Source of the DNA: Ptychodera flava
Taxonomy: Eukaryota > Hemichordata > Enteropneusta > Ptychoderidae
Reading direction: 5' to 3'
Assembly: GCF_041260155.1 (NCBI RefSeq)
Contig: NC_091942.1
Coordinates: 3,834,501-3,898,500, forward strand
Length of the DNA: 64,000 nucleotides
The notes under the pieces are model-generated. The model ran no database searches and had not been told where the DNA came from. It saw nothing but the letters and a program-made list of their open reading frames with translations. The translations under genes and the position numbers were made by a program. This document shows positions 1 to 13,200 of the stretch, in pieces (the first letter of the stretch is position 1; each line of letters opens with the position of its first letter).

Positions 1-1085
1 AAAGGTCCAAAATTTCACTGCAATTACCGGTATACCTATTCTGTTCTTTGGAGACTGCCTTGATAGTTGCGTCCATGCAGTAAGTCATTGTTGATAACAA
101 CCACTGGAGACAGCAAACCAAAACAAGTGATTCAGCAGCTGGTATATCTCCACTGTTGGAAAACAAAAATGAGTGTAATCAAGCATAAAACTATCAGCAC
201 CTGAAAATCACATTCAAATGGCTGTTCTATTCATTTTTCAACAATAATTAATTGTATTAAAAAAAAACATTATTTCGCAAATATTCATGACAGAAGCAAA
301 ATAAATTTGATCTAAAAAATTGTTGGGCCTGAACAGTCTAAATTGATCAGAAAATGTAATAATCACTTTATCCGATGGGAATGAAATTCATTTAGTCATG
401 AGCACTGTATGATGAGCAGGTAGAATGCTAATTAAAAGGAAACTCAATCAGGGCATCCTCAAGACAATATGAATGCCACAAGAGAAAATAAGGTTTCGAC
501 GAAAAGTGAGAGAACAAACTCTGAAAATCTGCATATGCAAAGTTCATCATCATTTGAAGAAAACTGAATGAGGTTATAGTCTCGGCACTCAGAAACCAAA
601 TTTGATTGCTATTGGGCCATCGATTCACAGAAAAACATATATCAAGAATATGGAGCAAATAAATGAAAGAATAAATTAGCATACAGAATTTGGGCCACTA
701 TCAAAAAGGAAAACCTGCAGTCTCCTGTATCGTACACCTCGTGATAACATTTCTTTATTACAAAGCGCATATAAAAATTGTCAGGCTTTTACATGCAGCG
801 AACCAAATTAATACATTTGGTACAAACTAGGTTTGCTCGCAAACTTCTCGTGCAGGTTTGTACTGACGACGTTAGCTTAAATCAACTCGAATCGGCCGAC
901 ACCAGCTGCAATGTGAAAAACACCGAAATCTGAAGTTGAACGACGTGTATTGAGCACGGTCCCTCCACAATTGAAGCAAGCATTTCTAAAGCCGAATAGG
1001 TTCCTGTAGTCATGCTATACACTATATATAGATGCAAGCGGAATGGTTGTTTATAAATGGGGACATTTTCTTACAGTAGCTAATC
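1..1085. other. Non-coding, possible upstream region
   Basis: AT-rich DNA with no exon that I can support. The only notable part is the CpG-bearing stretch 850-970 and the TATA-like word near 1025. Confidence 0.4.
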
Positions 1086-1373
1086 ATGGCGAGCCACACG
1101 CCATGGATGTCCAAATACAAATATTGTTGGTGTAGTTTTCATGCATTTCTCGATTATCTCCATCTTGGATTGCCATGTCGGCCCATGGGCCCGGGTGTGA
1201 AAGAACTTCAGGAGAAGTTGAGATTGTCAAAAATTGTGAGAAAATATACGGTGCCTAAAATTCATGTCATACCTGCTGAGGCTTTCCCTGTCACGGTCGA
1301 GGAATTCAATAAGTTTTCGATGAATTTCAATCAAGACAAATGTCTGGCTGCGAAATTGAAGACACACAGTTGA
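1086..1373 (+). CDS. Candidate 95-residue single-exon protein, unknown
   Basis: The ORF begins MASHTPWMSKYKYC and includes GPGVKELQEKLRLSKIVRKY and a helix-and-strand-like C-terminal half. A TATA-like tatatata lies at 1022-1030, about 60 bases before the ATG, and the upstream 850-970 stretch has more CpG than its surroundings. The sequence ttttcttacag just before the ATG could instead be a splice acceptor, making this a coding exon of a longer gene. No family recognised and no homology evidence; it may be chance. Confidence 0.28.
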   Translation: MASHTPWMSKYKYCWCSFHAFLDYLHLGLPCRPMGPGVKELQEKLRLSKIVRKYTVPKIHVIPAEAFPVTVEEFNKFSMNFNQDKCLAAKLKTHS

Positions 1374-3049
1374 CTCATGACGCTCAGCATACTGACGCGA
1401 AAGATTGAAACATGAACATATTAAACAACGCCCTCTAGCGTCAGTGTATTGGCTACTTTTGTTTTCTGCGTTGCGATGTGGCAATGCACTGCAATCTCGG
1501 ACTGGCTTGGACGCTGCAGCGGAATGGAGATTTTAAAGTAACTACAATAAGACAAATTTGAAATTCATTTCCTAAAAATCTGAAGCAAGTATCCCTAGAG
1601 TTGCTACAATTCAATGCTTCAGAGCTATGTGGCAGCTACACCTTTCATTATGAGCTGCCTTTTAGCTTGCATTATGCTTCAAATACCAGCTCTATGTGAA
1701 CCATTGAAACTGGTTGTTCAAATGACAGTTGGCATAAACTTATTACTTTCATCCACATTTTAAACATTGGTGTACTCAAACAAATGAAGAAAAATGTAAA
1801 TGGTTAGATTCCTCCCGCCTTTTAAAAACTTGGCGACAATTGGGTTTGCTGTGACAAGATTATCCAAGAGAAACATTTGACTTAATAATCTTTGGTTGCA
1901 CAGTAACATTTGTGCTCAAAAATTTGTTGCAGTACATTTTAATTATGAGTTCTTTTCAGAAATGTATCTGAGTTCAATTTTGATTTGCTTAATAAATGCA
2001 TTAACTGTTGAAACTGAAAGAGTTAAACTTTGCTCGTTCCTCACAGAAACACCAAAACAGTCTCGTCTAAAATCAAGAAAAATATCCGAGGTCGCCTAGC
2101 AAATTTGGTGCTAGAGACATACTACCCAACATTTACAACAATTAAATTCAAAAAGGCAGTTCACCATGTGTTAACTCTTTGGGGGAAAATTAAATTTTCA
2201 CAAAAATAAGTTGGTGAAAACTTCTTCTACTTCATGATCTTCAAAAGACAGGTGTCCACACAAGCATTAGATCAGAAGTTTTGTAAAAGTTTGAGTCCAA
2301 ACATCTATCCCTTGAGACACATTCTACCTAAATGTAAAGTGCATTTATACATTTTACCATGCAAATACACTAATAGTTACATATTGTCAATAGAGAGTAT
2401 TGTCTGAAAATCATGGTATTTTGGTCAGGCCTGTTCCTTCTGCCAACATGTGACAAGTTGGTGTAGAGGTGTCATTATTTAAGTGATTGCAACAAAAGTT
2501 TTTGTCATTATTTGGTGACATTTGAACAACAGAACCATTTTTTTTTGCGACATTTGACATCTGGAATCATATTTGGTGACACTTCAAAACTAGTATTGAA
2601 GGTCCAACTTCATGGTACTGCTTTACAATGTCAATTACCGTAGCGCCTCGTAACTTTGTCCAGACTATCTCTGTACTCTCTCAAAACTATTGAATGCATG
2701 GTTTAAAATCACAGAATAACCACTGAGTGAATTAAATTTACCACTGTATTCAGTAACAGGGGATGCAATTAATACATCAGTTATTTTACCAATCCATGAA
2801 TGAATCCATTTAACACTGCCCGGTACCTCGAAAAACTTCTCACCTTTGTCTGCCTGATTATTCCATCCATCAGATTGTCACCACAGTCCCTCTATCCACC
2901 ACCTTACCTCACAAAAACTGTTGTTTCTATAGTATGGCTTTACGTGATTGATACCACGACCACGGTCAAGTGAAAATTACAGTAAACTGTTTTGCTGGGT
3001 TTTAACCTACCACAACTGCCACAAATAAAAGAAGACAAACTCTTTAAAT
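1374..3049. other. Non-coding, nothing recognised
   Basis: AT-rich sequence with an AATAAA at 1991-1996 that could serve a plus-strand transcript. A loosely repeated 'tttggtgacattt' phrase occurs around 2510-2585. No gene seen. Confidence 0.4.
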
Positions 3050-4616
3050 GTGTCAGAACACAGTATTTTTATTTGATAAAACCAGGATAGTTACATACAA
3101 AAGCAGAAGCCCGTACCTTCACCTGCACAGCGAAATGCACAAAAGTTGATAAAACCTTTAATAAAATACTTCCATGAAAAATGCAGAAATATATACAAAT
3201 AGTAGAATTGCCTTCTCATATTTACAAAAGAACTAAGAGAATGTTGAAATTACTGTAATAAAGCTCTTCTACAATTGAGCCTCGGTGTGTATTTCACATT
3301 GCATATTCAATTACTGTTGCATTCATTTTTCACAATACAGATTTCACAAATCTGTCCAAAGCTGGCTAAAGTCTTCAATTCACGCGTACTCATGCACTTC
3401 AAATCTATAAAATCAGGTTTTGACAACTGCTGGATTAAGACAGCAGTTGCATACTGATAGCGGGGAGATACTGATAAAACAAACATCAAAGAATTTTCAA
3501 TAATTTGTGAAATAAGGATATTATTTCTTAAATGGGGAATAAATATGAATTTGACACAAATGTTAATGTTTGTGATGGCACAGCTTAAAGACATTGTATA
3601 TTATTAGAATGTCTGGTTTTACATGATGCCAGCACCACATAGAACTTTTACAAATCTCGTACTGATATCAGCTTGGAATGTGAATTTTGTGCAAATCTGG
3701 ATGTACTGCTATTTGCATTGGATAGTTGAATAGTACTTTGAAAGCTTGCATATTAGCAACCACTCACTAAAGAGAGTTAAGCTGCTGGTGATATAAATAG
3801 ATCGATAGTAGAAATTCTGTTTATAACATAACCCAACACCTTTGTGTAGGCAATAGTAATGTACACATAGCAAAACTTTCTAATATCAAAATTATAGAAA
3901 AAATATCAAAACACAATACATCAAGTCCACAGTCTACTATGGTGAGTTATACTCAAATAAACAAAAATTAACGATAGCTCTGATATTGAGATGAATAATT
4001 GGATCAAGTGATTACATTTGTTACATGACAAAGATGATAATTTACCGTTTTCCTACGTTAATTTCTTGCTCATCATAAAGCAGTTTAGTCATTTGAAAAC
4101 TGCCACATTCAAAACAGCTGATAGAGCAGCTCTCTTACCATCAAAGAAACTGTTGTCTTCTGATAAAACCTGTATTACATTTTCTACTATTACATGTAGA
4201 ACCATACATACATACTGCTCTGAACAGTTGCCCTAGCATGTTTGACACAATTGTTCTGTAATGTTTACAACTTTGTAAAGACAAACACTTAATTAGACTG
4301 AGATGGTGATGTTTTGATGAGATTTCGACTCTTTACAAACTAGTGATACAAAATTCCATCATACCCTTGACCAGATATTAAATCTTGATTAATATTGACT
4401 TCAAATATCATCTGAATTAAAATATAACTTACTGTCTATAGAATGTAAATCAGCTAGGGGCTGTGTGACTCTGTCAATCTATAAACTGTGATTTCAAATA
4501 TAAAGAGTAAAGCCAATACTGAAATATGGTATGTTATATGTTGCTGAATATTTGTGTTTAGACTCACCAGTTGATGAAACCCAGTGACTCTTCATCATCT
4601 GGAGCTGGTGTTTTGT

Positions 4617-4693
4617 AAGACTGAAAGATCCATCGTTCCAGTGGGAGTTGGGGGTGGGTGTAGATAGCGCCCTAAAACGGATCTTTCAGTCTA
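4617..4693. mobile_element. 77-bp foldback element with 9-bp duplication
   Basis: Perfect 14-base inverted ends (AGACTGAAAGATCC at 4618-4631; complement at 4679-4692) are flanked by the direct repeat GTGTTTTGT at 4608-4616 and 4694-4702. A 9-bp target duplication is typical of Mutator-like elements; the element is far too short to encode anything. Confidence 0.65.
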
Positions 4694-6765
4694 GTGTTTT
4701 GTGAATTGGTAGATATGATCAAACTTGAAATACTAGGCAATTTTTCAGTAGGAGATCGCAACATTTCAAAGTGGAGTTCAATTCTAAATGTCATCGTCAA
4801 AAGCAATTCCTTTACAATTTGTAGCTTGTCAGCTTCATTGACAGAATTTTGACAGAACCATTTGTATGTTGTCATGTCATATGTGCAATCATGGCTTTTG
4901 AACAATAGAAATGCACTGCACTTTTAGCTTTTATTTGTCAATTTGCATATTTCCGTTTTTCTCAAAGATGCACTCAACTAAACATAAATTGAAGTCTTCT
5001 GCAACAGTGAGAAAACAAGACAAATCTCTGTTTCATTTTCTACAAAATCAGAAATTAAAAACCTTTGGTAAACACTGGCATGTCTCCTCACACACAGTGA
5101 TCGAGTTTTATGAAAAGCTAAAATACTTGTCTGGGACATATTCTGAACTGGTCTGAAATGACTGTACTTGTTTGCAAGTTTGTTTAAATACCTATGAACA
5201 ACTCTTTACAAAAAGCATTTTCAAAACCAATTCATGTTTAGAAGAAAGTCAACATCACCAAACCTGTCCATTACAAATTGACACTGATTAATTTGTCTGA
5301 TTAAAATGATTGAGTGATTGATGTATCATTGACTTAAATTTGATTTAAATATTAGGAATGGAATTTTGGCAAATTTAATAGCTATGAAAATTATTCTGCA
5401 GACTGCCAACAGTTCGCATCAGTTACGCTTTCATTTACCATTACACCAGTACTGACAAATGTAAAAATAATACAAAACACTGAAGTTTCTATATACGTAG
5501 ATTGACAACTTATAATTTAATACTTCTACTTAAAAATTGCTAAGTACAGTCTTGGTCCCAAAAATCTCAATCCTTTGTACTGACTAGTTTGGTCTTTTCA
5601 CAAAAATAACACTTTCTCTTTCAAACGTCCCTAAAATATATATTTCTCTCAAATTATTTACTGTTTATAGGTATTTGATATGTGAATCTATCAGGATATT
5701 CTTTGATATGGTAAAGAACATCATGATCTCATGATACTACATCTGAAATATTTATCTTGGTTGAAGATAAAATGCACTTTCAACAGGGTTCATTTCCGTG
5801 TTCATTACAATCTTACCCCACAGAATGACTACTCTAGTAGTCCAGATTCTGTCTCGGCTCCTCATTACCTCACAGTGTGGCGTTCCCCTGCCTCAATTTT
5901 GAGTTTGTTGCAGCCTAGCAGCTTAGCAAACTGGTATAGCCTGGTTTTGCAATGCCTCTATCTTGGGTGTTGGCTTGGCCACACTGTTTAGGGAACCATG
6001 GTTTTGGGCAGAGAGACACTGTACGGCAATCCACAGGTTGTAACTTAGGAATGTGAAATACAGAATTTCGGAATTCCCTTCACAGATTTTACTCAGTTTA
6101 TCAATGTGAAATGTGGGAATTCCGTCAATCACGATGTGAGATTCATGAAAATTTCTTCGATGTAACCTATATATTTGTAGCAATGTGATGTGAGTCTGCA
6201 TACAAATAAGGCTATGATACCACTAAGCCAGTACAAAACTGCTAAGACATCAATGAGTTTATGCCTGGCATATACTGATACAATCCTTCCTGTGGCCTAG
6301 TGTGTGTAGATGGGTGTGTTTTTCTCAGATTGCTCCTAGAGGGCACTAACATTGGTTAAAATAGATATCAAATTTAACATATGTGTTGTGTGTGTACATT
6401 GTGTGTGTATGCATGTGAGTTAGAGGAGTGCTTAACCCACTCTGCACTGTATAAGCCATTTTCTACATGTACCTGTACTACTGATCAAAACAGATATCAC
6501 AATCTATTCAGTAGGTTTTCTTGTATTTTCCTCACTACAAGCACTAGCTTCTGCCCTTTGTATGACAGCATAAGTCTTTGTATCATTGTGAGTTAATTCA
6601 TGTTGATAATACTGTGCATTCTGGGTACCTAGCTAAATGTGTCATTAGTTTGAACTTGCATTAATTTACATACCAAAGTGTAAATGACAGTATAACTAGT
6701 ATTGTGTTTCAGTTTACTTTCCTAATGTTGCAGTAGTATTTACCAGACTAATTGGAAGCTGCCCC

Positions 6766-6981
6766 GGGTTGCAATTTTGTTGGGTATTTACTATACCCAT
6801 TGGGTGCTACAATATACCTGGGTTGCAATTTTGCTGGGTATTCACTATTTACTATCCATTGGGTGCAACCTAGGTTGCAATTTTGCTGGGTATTCACTAT
6901 ACCCATTTGGTGACCTGGGTTGCAATTGTGCTTGGTATTTACTACACTATTGGGTGCTACCAGGGTTGCAATTGTCCCGGG
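6766..6981. repeat. Tandem repeat, five copies of a ~45-54 bp unit
   Basis: The phrase gggttgcaatt recurs at 6766, 6820, 6871, 6917 and 6963, each followed by a gggtatt-tactat-cccattgggtg block. Units shorten from 54 to 45 bases along the array. Confidence 0.85.
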
Positions 6982-7079
6982 TATTTGTCTAAACTAAAAT
7001 TCTTGACACTTGTCAGTAAATAGATCAGTACATCAGTTATAACGTATGACATGTATCTCTGAGAGTTGTAAATCATTCT

Positions 7080-7229
7080 CTAGATGAGTTTACTCTCAAC
7101 ATAACCCAAATCCTTGTACAAGGCACTGGTTTCATCCTTTGACTCAATCCACACACCACCTGGGATGTCCGTGACCGTCTTCTTGCCTGCTTTTTGATTG
7201 TTGTCAGTTTCTGTCTCCGACTTCATTGC
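7080..7229 (-). CDS. Last coding exon of the EGF-membrane protein
   Basis: Acceptor catttgcag, then 49 codons and the stop TAG at 7080-7082 (minus). The acidic/basic tail contains GGVWIESKDE and ends in ALYKDLGYVESKLI, with two tyrosines spaced five residues apart that could be phosphorylation or adaptor sites (inference). Confidence 0.85.
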   Translation of the reverse strand, partial: AMKSETETDNNQKAGKKTVTDIPGGVWIESKDETSALYKDLGYVESKLI

Positions 7230-10200
7230 CTGCAAATGAAGCAGACAAGTCATAAATGGTTATGTCATCAATGATGATGGCTAATTCTTCATTTGGAGTC
7301 ACACAGACGGATCAATCCAAATTACATGGTGCTGCCGGTGAACAACCACATCTTTGTTTGACAGATCACAACTGCATGTTACCATAACAACATGGTTTTT
7401 TTTTGTCAAAGATCAGCAATTAATGTGAAACGTAACATTTACAATTTTCCCTTTGCAGGATTATAGATCAAGCCCACATCATCACAAAGTTTATCATTTT
7501 TGTAAAAATGCACTGTAATTATCATGCATAGGTGCCATAATTTGACATAATTTTTCACCAGAAGTATGCAAAGTCATTCATAAAGGTTGGATCTACACAA
7601 AATCCATACAGAGGAATGAGTGGTCATGGGATAGGGATGAAAGGTCAACATGAATCACTGCTGACGTGACCCATGCCTTGAAACTGCATTGACTATAAAA
7701 ATGAGTATCATTTATTATCACACACAGAACTCAAAATCAGGGGTCAAGGGTGAAAGGTCAACATGAATCACTGCTGACACATGCCTTGAAACTGCAGTGA
7801 CCATAAACATGAGTGTCATTTATTATCACACACAGAACTCAAAACCAGGGGTCAAGGGTGAAAGGTCAACATGAATCACTGCTGACACATGCCTTGTAAC
7901 TGCAGTGACCATAAATATGAGTTTCATTATTTATCGCTAAGAGACCTCACAACCACAGGGAGACAGAAAGCTTATTGCAATCACATTATGTCAAGTACAG
8001 CTGATAATGTGTTAATGAAGCTCACCAAAATTTCATCTGGCAAAGAATCCCGCCACTAAGAAATGCATTAGACAGAGTGAATAAGAAAACATTAGCATTC
8101 AAAGATATCAAATAATAGTAGATGAGAACACAAGAGGAAAATGGCATAAATGAGAACAGAAAAAAACTATATAGTACATTAATTTTTCTCAATACAGTGG
8201 ATTTTCTCATTGTTTTCCAAGCAATGATCATTGGTACACTGTCCAGTATCTTTCAATCAACTGGCTAATTTGTATCAGATCAATGTTCTCCCGTGCATCA
8301 TCTTATTCATCTTGTGTTCTAATACCTGAAGCTCTATGCAGCAACATGCTATGTTCATACTACACTACATTATGGAGTCAACTTTGGGCTGTGTAGTCTG
8401 AACTTATACTTTGCGAAGATTTTAACTTTAATCTACTTGTAAGATATCATTTCGTCAAATTTTCTACTTTTATCAGTGTTCATATTAAATTTTGTGAAAC
8501 TGATGGGGTGGAGACTGTCTGACAAACGAAATGTAATTTATTATTTTTTTTTCCGTCAAGGGCTGAGAACCAGCACATCATGAGAGAATCAGGAGTCTGG
8601 ACACACAGCTATACAAGGCAACAACAGACAGAAATGCAAGGATATTTATAATGACAATGACACAACAAATTTAGAACAATATAACTACAAGATGTTTCAA
8701 ATATTATTTTGAGAAGAAGTCTACATACACTCTGGCAATTTTCATAATTCTTGAGAATCCTGGCTGCCCACTTGAGAAGTTCATTTCCATCCGGAGGCAT
8801 TTTCAGGGAAGTCTCCTTCTTGTTCAGGATAAACAAGACTCTGGATAGATCTCGCATCACTGCCCTGTTTACAAAGCAAACCACAAGGAATCATCAATGA
8901 TCTTTACACAGTGCTGTGAAAACTGAATTGATTTTGAGGGAGGATGAAGAGAACTGTATCTTTCTGACAGAATAATATTAAACCTATTTATTTATTTCGA
9001 ACTTCAACACAGATATGATACAGTTAAAAAAAAATCTGAGCTGAAGGTGTGTTTGTAAAAGAATCACTACAAAGATGGGTTGGATATGTACAAGTACAAA
9101 AGTACAAAAGTACAAAAGCGATTTTACATCTTTTGATAGATAGGTGTACTGATGTCCCTTTTGAATGACATGTCCTGAGAAAAATTAATGATAATTAAGA
9201 GCTCCTTGAATATTGGGAAGATCAACTGTGAGCTTAAAATCCTTGGCAAGGCAGTATATGACAAGCAAAGGATCTGGATGAATGCAAAAAAATTGTTAAA
9301 ATTCCGGATTGCATATAGGATCCAGTAATTATTTGGGAAAAATACAAATTCGTCATTTACATTTTTACAGCAGTTATCATCTACCAATCAAATACTTACT
9401 TGTAACTACCAGCCCTTGGATTTCCATGCTTCAGTCCTCGGTATCTCTTTCTGACGTCATTTAGCATTTTCAGGAAGGTTTCAGCATGGGGTTTGAGTTC
9501 CGATACCTGACGTAGGAATTCAATTCTGTTTCCAAGAACAGGATTGGTCTTCTGTTGATCCACTTTGATTGGCAGCTCACTTGCTACAGAATAAACATGA
9601 AATGAGTTTATAATTTCATTTCTCCACTTGCTGAAATAAAATTTTCAATGAATGGAAAACTACCCTGAAATTGGAATTATTTCTCTACTTCGATACATGG
9701 AAGAGGTTAAACATGAAGTGTTACAAACTTCATATGATTTTTGCATTTCTTCTGCTTTTGAGGAAATTGGAAACCTATAACTCTTCTTGATGAACCTGGT
9801 GTGAACTTTCACTTGTGCTTAAAGCAGTCTATGAACATCAGTCATGTCATTTTATTAGCATAATCTTAATAACATCTGTTTACATTGTTTTAAGGAGCTA
9901 CATGTACACTGGATTTACTTATTTAAGGTACCATGTACCTTGCTTGGTGACATATATTCACAGATTTTTACAATACTTTACTGGTCTACCCCTTGTGTGG
10001 ACTCATTCTAAAGCTCTTGAAGTTATGGTATGTCAAGTTTTCATAGTCTTATTTTGTGAAAATCCAAAATTTAGTTTTTCCTAAATTAGTTAACACAAGG
10101 ATGGGAGTCATTTTGAATTTCAAATGTCAGTATATGAGGTAATTTGTTCCTCTGGTACTAAATTTTGCACTGTGACCCCTAATTTTCTTTCTTGATTCTA

Positions 10201-13200
10201 GAGGGGAAGTTTTGAAGTTTCCTTGAAGATATTTTGAGGAAAAGTTAAAGTCTTTCAGTCTGGAGGTTTGTACTACCTTAAAGTTACAAAAAGTAACTTC
10301 AATTGACATACTCAATACATACATTAGATAACAATTCTTTTACAAATCAGAAATGATGACTTCTTTTTGGAGACTATCTGGATTGCCTTACCAGCAGAAC
10401 CAGTGTTGTCGACTGATCCGGGATCCCTTTGGTATTTTTGGTTGATCACATTGTCGTCAGCAGGGACGTTCACCTTATGGCGGTTTGGTTTGCCATACAG
10501 AAAATCAAAGTTGCCTCTGAAATTAATAATCAGATAGATCCAATCAGAAATGTGGTTAGGATGAAAACTTAGACCAAACAAACAGCAAATATTTTTTGAA
10601 AATTCTAATATAGATTGAGGATTGTACTGATTAATTTTGGTGTTCTGGTTTGAGTTGCTATTGTGAAAAAAATTAAAAATTTACATTTCAGAGAAGAATT
10701 GTTCTCACATACCAAGGAAAATACATGAATATAAAACAGTCTGTCTGCGTCAAACAGAACGATCATCATCTTTTCAAAGTTGGGATTTGCAAATTAGGTA
10801 GGTAATTCCACTATACTTTTTTGTTAACCTGTTCAGAGAGTACAATGTACTTGCTGCATCATCACACAGGGGTTCTCTGCATGAGAAATCTACCTGTATT
10901 ACCACTGGCCTTTTTGTCTGTCTTTTTCTCTGCTATCTAACTTTAAAAATGTCTGATCAATAAATTCACTAACTTGAAACACAAGTACAGACCTAATGCT
11001 GAATTGCTGTGCGGTCTAGACAGCCATGTTACAGCTGACTTACAATGTATTTGTGTCACACAAATGATATTCAGATGTGAATTAAATGTACATCGAACCA
11101 TAGACCCGCGAGAAAACTGTTTCTGTAGGGTCTATGATCTAACACAGGAAAGTAAGATTTCACAGCAAAGGAATGAGTGTTAACTTAAAAGTGTCAGTAT
11201 CAGCAAATCCAGGCAAAGTTAACTGAAGCATTAGTTCAGTGAAATGCAACCAACTAAGCACTCTAAAATGTTTGCTAGCTTTCAAGGCATTTTGTCTGTC
11301 ACACACACAGGCAGGGTTTAAAGGTATACTGTCACCTGTTCCAATTTTGCCACAGTTATCATGGAAAGAGAAAATCTAACCAATCACAGATTTTAAGCAG
11401 GTGGCCGCTTTTTAAAAAAGCGCCCTCACATGGGCATTTTGAATACCAAGGAACGCCCCTTTGACCATATATGGGCATATTTAGATTACAGGTGACTGCA
11501 TACCTTTAATAACAAAATGAGAGCTTGTACAGCAACATTGCTCTGTTGATACTTCTACTTACCAAGGAGTGAATAGAGAGTGTACAGTAACCTCATCAAA
11601 GTGTGAGTGTTGTAAGTGCCACAGGAAATATTCACAGATAGTTCTTATGAAGAGATTAGAAGAAAGAACAGGAAGGAAATTGAGAGAGAAGTACGTTGGT
11701 TATTGCAGGATTGGCTAGATAAAGCAGGGAGTCAGTATTTGTAAAGATTTTGTTGTTTGAGTTCCATGCAGCATGCAAGCTATAACAAGGGAAAAACTGA
11801 CTTATTAGCAACCAGAAAAGCTACCATTGTGTCATGTATGCATGTTATTTGTCTGCCAAATGTATCTATTAGAGTAGAGCACTACCCATGGATCAAGCAA
11901 GCTTTATCACAACTCCAATTGAATTGCATTTTGATGGAAGAGAATGCAATCATAATATATTGTCATTTTCTTAAACTTCCCTGAAGACTTGGAACAAGAA
12001 GCGGACTTTGAATTACATATTCCCAAAAGTAGCATCACAGTACTGTAGTTCAGATGAAATGGCATGCAGCTTTTCCTGGGTGCTTTTGATTAACATATCA
12101 TTTTTATATCTTCACTGCTGATTTAGTATATCATTTATTTCTTCATGAGATCTAAAAGTCATTTGCGAAGGAACATTTTAGAAATTCATGCTGAGGGAAA
12201 TGACAGTGGTGGAGTCTTAATGAATTCCAAACATTGTATTGGACTAAAACTGCTTATATATCAATGTGAACTGTAATAAACTCAAACCGGTAAAATATAT
12301 TTCAATGTGATATTTTTCAAAAAGTAAAATTGAATATCAAGTTTTCTGATCCTTTGTCTACTCACTGCTGCTTTCAGCATATCATTTTGAGTGATTATCA
12401 AGAAAATGACAGTATTTTTACTAATGGCTTGGTCATCTACCCTGACAGCAAATTTAATAAATGAATGCTTTTAATTAAAAGCAACCTAACATTATTACAA
12501 ATGTAACCCTACTGAAGAATGTCTATCTTAAAGAATGCAGTATATTAATGAGCAAATTTTAATATCATTGCTAATTTCAACATTTCAAAATAGGTCAAAG
12601 TTTTGTCTTACATTTGACTTTACCAAACCTAGAATTCTCTACACAAATTGTCTTCAATCAATAAAAGTAATTAATCAATCTTTTGAGAAGAATGAGGACA
12701 TTTGTCAATATTATCCAATGAAATTTATTTTCATTTGAGCTCACTAGATAGTTGTGCTTTGTGTGTATACCAAGCCAAAGGCAAAAGTTAAGTGGATCTG
12801 CAAAATATACAAGTGCATGTTTATATTGACGGCAAACCCAGACAAATTTCATGGGAGTACATATTTGTCAAATGAAGTCTTTTTTACTTTCTGTGGGGTG
12901 CAGGAAGGATAAAAATCCCACCTGTAGATTACAAAAAATTTTACAATATCTGTTTTGACCTCAGCATTACTTTCTTTTGAACTGTGTAAAACTGTCCATT
13001 ACTCTGACAATATGCAAATCAAGTTAAGAGGCCTTTCACTCATAAATTGCACCAATAATAAATTTTGATACACTGTATGCTATAGTTACAGACTAACAGT
13101 TAACCGGGAGATCTTTCTGGTTGATGATGTAGTACAGGGGCAATATGGAATTTTTCTACGTCATACATTTGGTGATGTGGACCAGGTCATGTGGTATATC

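Larger units (their letters stand above)
3050..7079 (-). other. Probable 3' UTR of the EGF-membrane gene, or intergenic
   Basis: No coding exon is seen downstream of the stop at 7080. The first good minus-strand AATAAA in a plausible setting is at 3068-3073 (tttatt on the plus strand), which would make a ~4-kb 3' UTR. Apart from the 77-bp foldback element at 4617-4693 and the tandem repeat at 6766-6981, the stretch is AT-rich non-coding sequence. Transcript data would be needed to fix the end. Confidence 0.3.
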
